DNA of 12,784 nt from assembly GCA_018058445.1 (NCBI GenBank), contig JAGOZY010000005.1:1-12784 (forward strand), read 5' to 3'. The notes beneath the pieces are model-generated. The model was not told the DNA's origin and did no database searches. It saw only the letters and a program-made list of their open reading frames with translations. This stretch comes from Negativicutes bacterium. GTDB lineage: Bacteria > Bacillota > Negativicutes > JAGOZY01. The position numbers were made by a program, and so were the translations under genes. How positions within the stretch are numbered: the stretch's first letter is position 1; each line of letters starts with the position of its first letter. Positions 6,548-12,784 of this stretch are shown one piece after another.

Positions 6548-7267
6548 ATGTCAGAGCAAAGTTACCAATTGGAATTGGGAGTCTTTGAAGGGCCGCTGGA
6601 TCTATTACTTCATTTATTGGATAAAAATGAGCTGAACATTTACGATGTTCCACTTACCTTGGTTGCCGAGCAATACGTCGCCTACCTTGAGTCTCTAGAC
6701 AGCCTTGATATGGAAGTTGCCAGCGAATTTTTAATTGTTGCCGCTCAGCTCATGTATATTAAATCAAAAGCTCTTCTGCCAAGAAGTAGCGCAGTGGAAG
6801 AAGAAAGCGAAGAAGACTTAGAAGAGCGATTACGGCTACAATTGCTTGAATATCGGGCTTTTAAAGACATCTCTGCTTACTTGCGCGAGCTCTTTACAAG
6901 TCAGGATCATTTTGCTAGACACCCCAGTTTTGCCATCACTCGAAAAATCGATATGGAGCTTCAGAGTCCACTGGAGCTGCTAAATTCATTGAAACGGTTA
7001 CATACCGAAGAGATTTCTCTCTTCGAATCGGAAGAGTTGATTCCCCTTGAACCTTTTAACATTGAAGAACGAATGAGTGAAATCGAAGAAATATTAGCTT
7101 CATCAAGGACTCACACAATGCGACTAGATCAATTGCTCGCTAAGGGAAATGGACGGATGCGCTGGTTAAGCTGCATCTTGGCAATTTTAGAATTAGTTCG
7201 ACGGCAACGGGTCAATGTTCGGCAAGAGTCTGCTTTTGCAATGATCTATTTGACCGCGAAAGAGTAG
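6548..7267 (+). CDS. scpA: Segregation and condensation protein A
   Basis: The kleisin subunit of the bacterial SMC-ScpAB condensin, which bridges SMC heads and compacts and segregates the replicated chromosome. The 239-residue protein opens with the family signature FEGPLDLLLHLLDKNELNIYDVP (seen in parts: FEGPLDLLLHL at 13-23, NIYDVP at 30-35). It then has ASEFLIVAAQLMYIKSKALLP (the helix that contacts the SMC neck), a charged acidic linker (residues about 83-95), and a C-terminal winged-helix ending FAMIYLTAKE (cap-binding part). The start ATG 6548 lies one base after the trpS stop, with only a weak site (GGGAT, 6535-6539), so translation is probably coupled to trpS. The frame is open for 25 codons further upstream, inside trpS, but that stretch does not look like ScpA. 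scpB follows 9 nt downstream. Confidence 0.94.
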   Translation: MSEQSYQLELGVFEGPLDLLLHLLDKNELNIYDVPLTLVAEQYVAYLESLDSLDMEVASEFLIVAAQLMYIKSKALLPRSSAVEEESEEDLEERLRLQLLEYRAFKDISAYLRELFTSQDHFARHPSFAITRKIDMELQSPLELLNSLKRLHTEEISLFESEELIPLEPFNIEERMSEIEEILASSRTHTMRLDQLLAKGNGRMRWLSCILAILELVRRQRVNVRQESAFAMIYLTAKE

Positions 7268-7276
7268 GAGGAACCC

Positions 7277-7861
7277 ATGAAATATTTCGAAAAATCAGCT
7301 CTTGAAGCTGTTCTATTTGTGAGTGGCGATCCTCTCCCTCTCGTTAAATTAAGTGAAGCTGTCGGACAGAACCTCGAGGAAACTGAACGTTTACTGTTAG
7401 AACTCCAAACCGCCCTTGAAGAAAATCAACGAGGGATCAGGCTTGCTGAGGTACACGGGGGCTGGCAACTTGTGAGTGCGCCTGAATTCCGAACTCAAAT
7501 TGAGAGCCTCAGTATCGCCGAGCGTCCTCGGTTATCACCAGCCATGATGGAAGGGCTTGCAATCATCGCCTATCGCCAGCCAGTAACTCGTCAAGAAATC
7601 GAACAAGTTCGCGGCGTCGGAAGCGATCATATCGTTCGTAGCTTACTTGAAGCGCAAATGATTGAAGAAAAAGGACGAAAAGAAGTCGTTGGGCGACCCG
7701 TTCTATACGGCACGACTGATTATTTTTTGCGTACTTTCGGATTGAAAGCCGCTGATGAATTACCTCGTTGGGAAGAGTTCCATGAGCCAGAACCAGAAGT
7801 AAGTCCAGAGGAGGCAACTGAAACAAATGAAGGAGCGACTACAGAAGATCATCAGGAATAG
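7277..7861 (+). CDS. scpB: Segregation and condensation protein B
   Basis: Partner of ScpA in the SMC condensin; ScpB dimers bind and stabilise the central part of the kleisin. The 194-residue protein has two winged-helix domains. The second carries the most conserved stretch of the family: LSPAMMEGLAIIAYRQPVTR (residues 87-106), then QEIEQVRGVGSD and GRPVLYGTTDYFLRTFGL. A poorly conserved acidic tail (about 165-194, rich in E and T) is normal. The start ATG 7277 follows a strong AGGAGG (7268-7273). The 3' end overlaps rluB by 35 nt. In B. subtilis dacB, spmA and spmB lie between scpB and rluB; none of these is present here. Confidence 0.94.
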   Translation: MKYFEKSALEAVLFVSGDPLPLVKLSEAVGQNLEETERLLLELQTALEENQRGIRLAEVHGGWQLVSAPEFRTQIESLSIAERPRLSPAMMEGLAIIAYRQPVTRQEIEQVRGVGSDHIVRSLLEAQMIEEKGRKEVVGRPVLYGTTDYFLRTFGLKAADELPRWEEFHEPEPEVSPEEATETNEGATTEDHQE

Positions 7862-8549
7862 TGGCATCGCTTCGCGCCGTGAGGCCGAAAAATGGATTAC
7901 CTCTGGCCGGATCAGCATAGATGGGGTCATAGTGACAGAACTTGGGACTCAGGCTGATCAAGAGACTCAAGTGATTTGTATTGATGGAGTTCCCTTGAGG
8001 AAATCAGAGTCTCATGTGTATTACCTGTTTTATAAACCAACCAGTGTCGTAACGACTCTGCACGACCCCCAAGGGCGTCCAACCATTGTCGATTTTATTA
8101 AAGAGATTCCTGAACGGATTTTTCCAGTAGGCCGACTGGATCAAGATACTGAAGGCTTACTTGTACTTACAAATGATGGTAACTTAATGAATGGACTGCT
8201 ACATCCATCGCGGGAAATTCCCAAAATTTATCAAGTAAAGGTTAAAGGAATCCCAGATGAAAAAACTTTAAATGATTTGCGAAATGGAGTAGAATTAACC
8301 GACGGCAAGACAGCGCCAGCAAAAGTAAAACTTTTGAAAAGTGAAAAAGATACCGCCTTACTTGAAATCATTATTCATGAAGGAAAAAATCGTCAAGTAC
8401 GGCGAATGGTCGGAACTGTGGGCTTTCCGGCGGTGGCTTTAAAACGAATTGGCTTTGCTTTCTTGCGCTTAGATGGATTGACTTCTGGAAGCTTTCGTCC
8501 TTTAAGCCAAGAAGAAGTCAATCGACTTCGGGAATGGTGCGGTATTTAA
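7827..8549 (+). CDS. rluB: Ribosomal large subunit pseudouridine synthase B (RluB/RsuA family)
   Basis: Converts a uridine in 23S rRNA (position 2605 in E. coli numbering) to pseudouridine during 50S subunit maturation. The 240-residue protein has an N-terminal S4 RNA-binding domain (about 1-60, LQKIIRNSGIASRREAEKWI) and a RsuA-type catalytic domain. The catalytic aspartate is D105 in PVGRLDQDTEGLLVLTNDG, and the conserved GKNRQVRRM lies at 186-194. The start ATG 7827 sits inside the end of scpB, 12 nt after GAGGAGG (7808-7814); this spacing is long, and coupling to scpB translation is likely. The exact uridine modified is inferred from the family and the scpB-adjacent position. RluB, RluE and RluF are close relatives, but the syntenic copy is usually RluB. 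Confidence 0.9.
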   Translation: MKERLQKIIRNSGIASRREAEKWITSGRISIDGVIVTELGTQADQETQVICIDGVPLRKSESHVYYLFYKPTSVVTTLHDPQGRPTIVDFIKEIPERIFPVGRLDQDTEGLLVLTNDGNLMNGLLHPSREIPKIYQVKVKGIPDEKTLNDLRNGVELTDGKTAPAKVKLLKSEKDTALLEIIIHEGKNRQVRRMVGTVGFPAVALKRIGFAFLRLDGLTSGSFRPLSQEEVNRLREWCGI

Positions 8550-8568
8550 AAGTATTTGGAGGAAGATG

Positions 8569-9261
8569 ATGACGAGCTTTAAAATTGCTATTGATGGACC
8601 AGCAGGAGCCGGAAAAAGTACTGTTGCCAAGCAGCTGGCTAAAAAGCTTGGATTTATTTATATTGATACAGGAGCGATGTATCGAGCAGTCGCGCTAAAT
8701 GCACTCAATGAGAATCAAATGATCGATGATTCAAAGGACGAGGTAGTAGGGGAAATTGCCCAAAAATCAGTCATTCAATTAGCTCAAACTCTAGACGGTA
8801 AAGAGCAAGTTCTCTTAAATGGAGTTGATGTGACCGAAATCATTCGCTCCCCAGAAGTTACCCGCCTTGTTTCGTCGGTTGCCAAAAATCCTCAAGTCCG
8901 AAAAGTTTTAGTAGAGCAGCAGCGAAAATTAGCTGATAATCAATCAGTTGTTATGGACGGACGAGATATCGGAACCCAAGTTTTTCCTGACGCACAACTT
9001 AAAATTTTCTTGACTGCGACAGTCAAGCAACGGGCAATGAGACGCTGGAAAGAGCTAACTGATCAAGGAAAGCAAATAAACCTAGAATCAATTGAACAAG
9101 AAATTTCTGATCGGGATAAAATGGATGAAGAGCGGGCAGCAAGCCCTTTAATTCCAGCTGTTGATGCGATTCATATGGATACTACAAATCAAACCATTGA
9201 GGAAGTCGTTGACGAACTGACTCGCCTCTATACAGAGAAGGTGCAGTCATGTACAAAGTGA
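8569..9261 (+). CDS. cmk: Cytidylate kinase
   Basis: Phosphorylates CMP and dCMP to the diphosphates, recycling pyrimidine nucleotides from RNA and phospholipid turnover. The protein has 230 residues, with the P-loop GPAGAGKST at 10-18, the substrate-binding DTGAMYRA at 33-40, and the family marker MDGRDIGTQVFPDA in the middle, followed by the LID-like arginines in KQRAMRRWKEL. All key residues are present. Two adjacent ATGs (8566 and 8569) are possible. I chose 8569 because it lies 6 nt after GGAGG (8558-8562), while 8566 is only 3 nt away. The last 13 nt overlap the next gene, as in the frequent clostridial cmk-plsC pair. Confidence 0.95.
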   Translation: MTSFKIAIDGPAGAGKSTVAKQLAKKLGFIYIDTGAMYRAVALNALNENQMIDDSKDEVVGEIAQKSVIQLAQTLDGKEQVLLNGVDVTEIIRSPEVTRLVSSVAKNPQVRKVLVEQQRKLADNQSVVMDGRDIGTQVFPDAQLKIFLTATVKQRAMRRWKELTDQGKQINLESIEQEISDRDKMDEERAASPLIPAVDAIHMDTTNQTIEEVVDELTRLYTEKVQSCTK

Positions 9262-9836
9262 TTCGGTTTTTTTTAGATTGTTATTTTCGACTCAGCTATT
9301 CCTATGAATACACTTTTAAAACGGACGCATCGATCTTTAAAGGGCCCCTTTTAATCGCAGCTAACCATCAGACTAACTGGGATCCTTTTTTGATCCACGC
9401 GGTTATTCCAGTGCGTCTGGCATTTATGGCAAAAGAAGAGTTATTTAAAATTCCCGTTTTAGGCTGGGTCATGAAAAGAGAGGGAGCTATTCCGGTAAAA
9501 CGGGGCGGCTCAGGCGATCGACAAGCGATCCGCGATATGCTCCAAGCCTTAGAAGAAAAACAAATCTTAGGCATTTTCCCGGAAGGAACTCGAAGCACTG
9601 ACGGAAAGCTTCAGCCTTTCCAGCCTGGTATGGCAATGATGGCAACCCGTTCAGGCAGTCCGGTTCTTCCGGTATGGATTTTTTGGGATATAAAGCATAA
9701 AGTTAAAGTCCATGTAGGTGAGCCCATCGCGCCACCGCCGAAAGGATCAGATCGGGAGGTTCAGGTACAATTTACTGAACAAGTTCGAAATGCGATGTTA
9801 GCTTTAAAAGAAGAAGGGGAGTTACTAGACCGTTAG
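9249..9836 (+). CDS. plsC: 1-acyl-sn-glycerol-3-phosphate acyltransferase (PlsC-like)
   Basis: Predicted to transfer a second acyl chain to lysophosphatidic acid at the inner face of the membrane, making phosphatidic acid for phospholipid synthesis. The 195-residue protein has the acyltransferase motifs in order: H40-x4-D45 in NHQTNWD (catalytic pair), GAIPVKR (79-85), FPEGTRS (110-116, glycerolphosphate binding) and VLPVWI. The N-terminal hydrophobic stretch IRFFLDCYFRL may associate with the membrane. The start ATG 9249 overlaps cmk by 13 nt, behind GAGAAGGTG (9235-9243). The coding end forms the left arm of the operon terminator. Many Clostridia have ispH next after this gene; here the operon ends instead. 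Other members of this superfamily act on different acyl acceptors, so substrate specificity is by inference. Confidence 0.9.
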   Translation: MYKVIRFFLDCYFRLSYSYEYTFKTDASIFKGPLLIAANHQTNWDPFLIHAVIPVRLAFMAKEELFKIPVLGWVMKREGAIPVKRGGSGDRQAIRDMLQALEEKQILGIFPEGTRSTDGKLQPFQPGMAMMATRSGSPVLPVWIFWDIKHKVKVHVGEPIAPPPKGSDREVQVQFTEQVRNAMLALKEEGELLDR

Positions 9837-9857
9837 GTTCTAGTAACTCTTTTTTTG
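9819..9857 (+). terminator. Strong Rho-independent terminator of the protease-trpS-scpAB-cmk-plsC operon
   Basis: GAGTTACTAGA (9819-9829) and TCTAGTAACTC (9839-9849) form a perfect 11-bp stem with a 9-nt loop, followed by seven T residues (9850-9856). The left arm and the loop include the last codons and TAG stop of plsC, so the terminator overlaps the coding end. This marks the 3' end of the transcription unit. Confidence 0.9.
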
Positions 9858-9941
9858 TGAACTTTTAGCAACACTTTATTTCTTGTGAAGGTTTTCTGAC
9901 TGCGCAAACGAATTCTTTAAAGATATAGGAGGTATGAAACC

Positions 9942-10643
9942 ATGAAAAAAATACTAACCGCATTTGTCTTAGGGATAATGCTTATTACTACTGGAGGACT
10001 TGCATCTGCTGAGTCTGCTCAGACCGGAATACGAGTCATCGGTGAAGCCAATATCGAAAAGACCCCTGACCAAACAACCATTCAATTTGTCGTTGAAACA
10101 ACTGGAAAAACACCAGAACTTGCCCAAGCAGAGAATTCAAAAATTTCATCGCAAGTCTACCAAGAACTGATGGGACAGGGAATAGGTCGCGAACAATTTA
10201 AAACGACTCAACTCTCATTAGATGTCCAAAGGGAATATAATAAAGACGGTACGAATAAAGTAATCGGTTATCGAATGACTCATCGAGTTTCCTTAAAACT
10301 GGATGGAACCGATAAAGCCGGGCCCATGGTTACTAGTCTAATCGCAAGTGGTGTGAATCGAATTGATTCTGTTCAATTTGGTCTAAAAGATGAAAGCTCA
10401 GCACAACGAGAAGCTCTCGCAGCAGCCGTCAAAGATGCGCAAAGCAAAGCTGCGGTCTTGGCAGAAGCTTCCGGCCGCCGAATTATCGGTGTAAGAGCCA
10501 TTGAAGAGCAAGGCGTTAACTTACGTAGACCCGTTGCCCTTAATTATGAAATGAAAAGCGCTGCAGATGGTGTCGGCCAACAACAAGCTTGGGCTGGCGA
10601 TATTACAGTCACTGCAACGATCATCGTGACTTACGACTTCTAA
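9942..10643 (+). CDS. Exported SIMPL (DUF541) domain protein
   Basis: A 233-residue secreted protein of the SIMPL/DUF541 family (BP26/OMP28 relatives). The function is poorly defined: in various bacteria members are linked to stress or oxidative resistance or to immunogenic surface proteins. The N-terminus is a signal peptide: KK, then a hydrophobic core (about 4-20), then ASA with likely cleavage after A23; there is no lipobox cysteine. The mature part starts with the usual IRVIGEANIEKTPDQTTIQF and continues with VIGYRMTHRVSLKL and a C-terminal GDITVTATIIVTYDF strand, so the domain is complete. The start ATG 9942 follows AGGAGGT (9927-9933) with an 8-nt spacer. It sits alone between two terminators. 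I see no convincing promoter in 9858-9926, although the strong terminator upstream implies one. Confidence 0.9.
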   Translation: MKKILTAFVLGIMLITTGGLASAESAQTGIRVIGEANIEKTPDQTTIQFVVETTGKTPELAQAENSKISSQVYQELMGQGIGREQFKTTQLSLDVQREYNKDGTNKVIGYRMTHRVSLKLDGTDKAGPMVTSLIASGVNRIDSVQFGLKDESSAQREALAAAVKDAQSKAAVLAEASGRRIIGVRAIEEQGVNLRRPVALNYEMKSAADGVGQQQAWAGDITVTATIIVTYDF

Positions 10644-10694
10644 TAAAACCGCCTCACCGTTTTTGATCAGAACCTCAAAAGATGGACAATATAA

Positions 10695-10736
10695 AAAGCT
10701 CCCTATTGCAGAATAAAATCTACGATAAGGAGCTTT
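10695..10736. terminator. Probable bidirectional terminator between convergent genes
   Basis: AAAGCTCCCTAT (10695-10706) pairs with ATAAGGAGCTTT (10725-10736): 12 pairs with one mismatch and an 18-nt loop. The + strand exit is CTTATG, with a short pyrimidine run inside the arm. The minus strand exit reads GCTTTTTATAT, a good T-tract. Its position between the SIMPL gene (+) and the SH3 gene (-) fits termination of both, more convincingly for the minus strand. Confidence 0.6.
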
Positions 10737-10788
10737 CTTATGTCTGCAAAAAGCAGTCCATAGTTTTGAGAGGTTTAGTAGGAAATGC

Positions 10789-11144
10789 TCATATTTTTTC
10801 TTTAGATTATCTTTAGCAACCCATCCAGTTTCATTATCAGCTTTTCTGACACACCAATACCACCCATTAAGTTCATAAATTGCACCAACAATATCACCAG
10901 TAGTTACAGCCATTTCTTTTGAAGTATAGTCTTTAGTTGCAGTCCCAGTTCCCTTGTCTATGATCAATATGTGAACAGGAACCTAACCTTTTTGATCGGA
11001 CTGATTTGATGTACAGAATATCCAATTTGGATAGGGTCCATCTGGGTCTGATAATTCTCCTAGCTGTACAGTATCACCCTTTAAAAGCTCAACAGGATTC
11101 AGGTTATCATTTGTATAATCGCTGAGTACCTCAAATAACGCCAT
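10789..11144 (-). pseudogene. Double SH3-like domain protein, broken by amber stop and 3' frameshift
   Basis: Read on the minus strand from ATG 11144 (AGGAG about 8 nt upstream), the product is a small cytoplasmic protein of about 118 residues made of two SH3-like repeats. Repeat 1 runs MALFEVLSDYTNDN...LLKGDTVQLGE...PNWIFC and ends QKG-stop-VPVHIL. Repeat 2 runs DYTSKEMAVTTGDIVGAIYELNGWYWC and ends ETGWVAKDNL. The stop is a TAG at 10983-10985, exactly where the second repeat has W in GWV; both halves are in the same frame, so a single TGG-to-TAG change accounts for it. Near the 3' end a run of six A (minus strand, 10793-10798) reads through the expected end. One more A would give KKKI followed by TGA at 10789-10791. 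No lipoprotein or export signal is present. Function is unknown; SH3-like repeats usually bind peptides or cell-wall material. Confidence 0.7.
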
Positions 11145-11195
11145 CGTTCGATCTCCTGTTATCTTCAAAAGTTCCACATGTACTTATTTGAATAT

Positions 11196-11220
11196 CAAGA
11201 CTAGATAACATTGTGTCTTG
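11196..11220 (-). repeat. Small inverted repeat downstream of the hydrolase gene
   Basis: CAAGAC (11196-11201) and GTCTTG (11215-11220) are perfect inverted repeats around a 13-nt loop, in the 84-nt gap between the hydrolase stop and the SH3 gene start. There is no following T-tract on the minus strand, so termination is doubtful. It could be an operator or a processing hairpin. Confidence 0.3.
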
Positions 11221-11228
11221 CAATTTGA

Positions 11229-11900
11229 TTATAGTGTGATTTCTTCACCAGGAGGAACGATACTGACCGGAATTTTATAAGTTGTTTCGGTCAGTAATTT
11301 AAAGGCTTCAGGATCTTGGTCGATAATTGGCCACGTTTTATAATGAATAGGAATTACATGCTTAGGTTTAAGCATACTTGCTGCCAGTGCCGCATCCTCT
11401 GGTCCCATCGTGTAATTATTGCCGATGGGCAATAGAGCCCAATCAATTTGCTCAATTTTTCCAAGAAGTTCCATATCGCCAAAGAGTGCCGTATCGCCGG
11501 CAAAGTAAACAACTTTTCCGTAGAAATTTACAATAAAGCCGCAAGCATGACCACCGGAAATACCGGATCCGTGAAAAGCAGGAGTGACACGAACCCAACC
11601 GAAAGGAAAGGTTGTTTTTCCGCCTAAATGCATCGGATGAGTGTTTAACCCTTCCGCGGCACACATATTAGCGATTTCAGCTGTACTGATGACTTGAGCG
11701 CCAGTGCGTTTTGCAATTGCAAGGGTATCACCTAAATGATCGCCATGAGCATGGGAAACCAGAATGTATTTGCAGTTTATCTCTTCTTGCTTAGCCTTTT
11801 CCCAAGTATTTCCTGTAAAAAACGGATCAAAAAGAAGAATAGGCTCATCGTTGTGACTTAGCGAAAAAGCAGAATGACCATAATAATGTAATTTAATCAT
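11229..11900 (-). CDS. UPF0173 metal-dependent hydrolase (metallo-beta-lactamase fold, YtkL-like)
   Basis: A 223-residue cytoplasmic protein of the UPF0173 family, with an intact dinuclear zinc site: H50, H52, D54 and H55 in SHAHGDHLG, H110 in AFHGSG, D136 in FAGDTALFG and H186 in IPIHYKTWP. The opening MIKLHYYGHSAFSL and the segment LLPIGNNYTMGPEDAA are characteristic of the family. The length matches the usual 225-230 residues. The physiological substrate of this family is not established; the fold suggests hydrolysis of an ester or phosphodiester. The start ATG 11900 lies about 11 nt from AAAGGAG on the minus strand, a rather long spacer. The gene is divergent from the symporter across a 165-nt AT-rich gap. 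The downstream SH3 gene may be co-transcribed. Confidence 0.92.
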   Translation of the reverse strand: MIKLHYYGHSAFSLSHNDEPILLFDPFFTGNTWEKAKQEEINCKYILVSHAHGDHLGDTLAIAKRTGAQVISTAEIANMCAAEGLNTHPMHLGGKTTFPFGWVRVTPAFHGSGISGGHACGFIVNFYGKVVYFAGDTALFGDMELLGKIEQIDWALLPIGNNYTMGPEDAALAASMLKPKHVIPIHYKTWPIIDQDPEAFKLLTETTYKIPVSIVPPGEEITL

Positions 11901-11946
11901 AATATACCGAACTCCTTTTACTTTAAACCTTATCTAGTAATTTCGA

Positions 11947-11996
11947 AATAAAACAGAAAAAACCTTCAAATTTTTATAAAATTCCCAATAAAACAG
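11947..11996. repeat. Direct repeat AATAAAACAG in the divergent intergenic region
   Basis: AATAAAACAG occurs at 11947-11956 and again at 11987-11996, 40 bp apart start to start, in the AT-rich gap 11901-12065 between the hydrolase and symporter genes. Spacing close to four helical turns would suit cooperative binding of a regulator on one face of DNA, but in such AT-rich sequence chance is a serious alternative. The rest of the gap holds no gene, and I could not assign its promoters with confidence. Confidence 0.3.
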
Positions 11997-12065
11997 GACT
12001 TTTGCTCTTTCGATTCGAATTATATAAAGAGAGAAGTATGAGTAACTTAGAGAGAAGTGTTAATC

Positions 12066-12784
12066 ATGCAATTGACGAGTGGGCATTATTGGGCAATTTT
12101 TTTGACTTTAGGATTGGTGTTGTTGGTTGGAGCATCCGCTGTACGAAAAGTAAAAGGCTCAAAAGATTTTACTATGGGTGGAAATCAAATCGGCACAGCG
12201 GGTGTGATTGGAATTCTACTCGGAACAATTTTGGGTGGAGCCTCCACGATTGGAACCAGCCAATTGGCCTTTTCAAAAGGCATTTCCGCTGTTTGGTTTA
12301 GCTTAGGATGTAGCGTTGGTCTAATCGGTATTGCGATACTTTCTCCCCGATTATGCAAAATTCCCCGAGTAAATACAATTCCCCAGATTTTGTGTCGCCG
12401 TTACGGAAAAATGATTCGTCCGATTATTGGAATCACTGCGATACTAGGAATTTTCTTTAGCATTGTTGCAAGTAATTTATCGATGATCGACATTCTGGCC
12501 ACTCTACTTAAAATCGAGCTTTCAACAGCTTATTTCGTGCTATTTTTATTCATTATTTTCTACGTACTTTTTGGCGGGATTCTTGGGGCCAGCTGGATTG
12601 GTCTGATAAAAACGATACTTCTATACATTGTGCTGATTTGGGTAGGATTTATCGCTTTGGAAGGACTCGTAGGAGAAAAGAACCTTCTTCAGACACTTCC
12701 AGCAAACCCAACTTACAATGTTTTTGTTAATGGCTTTTTTACTGATATTGCTACTTTTTTCTCTGTTATTGTCGGAGTCATGTC
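12066..12784 (+). CDS. Sodium:solute symporter family protein (3' end outside window)
   Basis: The reading frame from ATG 12066 stays open to the right edge, giving the first 239 residues of an SSS-family transporter (full members are about 450-520). It starts MQLTSGHYWAIFLTLGLVLL (first membrane helix). The family-typical RKVKGSKDFTMGGNQIGTAG follows, then GILLGTILGGASTIGTSQLAF, the helix with the small and hydroxyl residues that line the substrate and sodium path, then IPRVNTIPQILCRRYG. At least six hydrophobic helices are visible. The start is supported by GAGAAG (12052-12057) 8 nt upstream and by the position of the first helix. An overlapping ATG at 12038 opens a different frame with no transporter character. 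The substrate cannot be told from this half. The gene is divergent from the hydrolase. Confidence 0.88.
   Translation, partial: MQLTSGHYWAIFLTLGLVLLVGASAVRKVKGSKDFTMGGNQIGTAGVIGILLGTILGGASTIGTSQLAFSKGISAVWFSLGCSVGLIGIAILSPRLCKIPRVNTIPQILCRRYGKMIRPIIGITAILGIFFSIVASNLSMIDILATLLKIELSTAYFVLFLFIIFYVLFGGILGASWIGLIKTILLYIVLIWVGFIALEGLVGEKNLLQTLPANPTYNVFVNGFFTDIATFFSVIVGVM

Noticed and set aside
2300..9530. Recurrent CGATCG/GCGATCG words, considered as an over-represented repeat (HIP1-like)
   Set aside because: They occur within codons such as GCG-ATC-G and GTC-GAT-CG at ordinary-looking intervals. By eye the count is not clearly above what codon usage would give; a k-mer count on the whole genome would be needed.
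10521..10788. C-terminal extension of the SH3 gene running into the SIMPL gene on the minus strand
   Set aside because: It reads through a terminator-like hairpin and antisense to a conserved gene, and has no domain character. It is explained by loss of the natural stop near 10789.
12002..12301. 99-codon + strand reading frame overlapping the symporter start
   Set aside because: It overlaps the symporter in another frame, has no recognisable domain, and the symporter frame has clear family motifs and membrane helices.
1..12784. CRISPR array, insertion sequence, phage or defence cassette, tRNA or rRNA gene
   Set aside because: No regularly spaced repeats, transposase, integrase other than the housekeeping XerD, terminal inverted repeats or recognisable structural RNA were seen on either strand.

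Overview
The window is a chromosomal housekeeping segment from a Gram-positive, low-to-moderate-GC bacterium of the Bacillota. Clostridia (possibly Peptococcaceae-like) is the best guess. The evidence is the gene order recN - spo0A - nudF - xerD ... scpA - scpB - rluB - cmk, strong AGGAGG ribosome binding sites, and a Spo0A that reads well against the Bacillus/Clostridium family. The genus cannot be named from the sequence alone.

Layout. (1) Positions 1-2103: the 3' part of recN (DNA repair ATPase; its start lies left of the window), overlapping a spo0A gene whose receiver domain is broken by a frame-shifting deletion. A terminator-like hairpin follows. (2) 2161-4794: nudF (ADP-ribose pyrophosphatase), an endonuclease Q family PHP nuclease and xerD (tyrosine recombinase), overlapping and co-oriented. 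(3) 4800-9857: a probable operon with its own extended -10 promoter, a 5' UTR hairpin and a perfect-stem terminator. It holds a site-2 type membrane metalloprotease, trpS (with an Fe-S type cysteine motif), scpA, scpB, rluB, cmk and a plsC-like acyltransferase. (4) 9942-10643: an exported SIMPL/DUF541 protein, followed by a hairpin that can terminate transcription on both strands. (5) 10789-11900, minus strand: a small double SH3-like gene carrying an amber stop and a probable 3' frameshift, then a UPF0173 metallo-beta-lactamase-fold hydrolase. (6) 12066-12784: the start of a sodium:solute symporter that runs off the right edge.

Functionally the window groups DNA repair (RecN, EndoQ-like), chromosome segregation and dimer resolution (ScpA, ScpB, XerD), translation (TrpRS, RluB), nucleotide metabolism (Cmk, NudF) and phospholipid synthesis (PlsC-like).

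The most striking theme is loss of sporulation. spo0A is disrupted. At three junctions where Bacillus subtilis carries sporulation genes (spoIVB between recN and spo0A; spoIIM between nudF and xerD; dacB-spmA-spmB between scpB and rluB) the flanking genes here overlap or abut with nothing between them. This suggests an asporogenous lineage, with spo0A itself decayed or damaged later than its neighbours were lost, unless the spo0A lesion is an assembly error. I found no mobile element, CRISPR array, RNA gene, phage gene or defence cassette, and no clear candidate for a previously undescribed multi-gene system.
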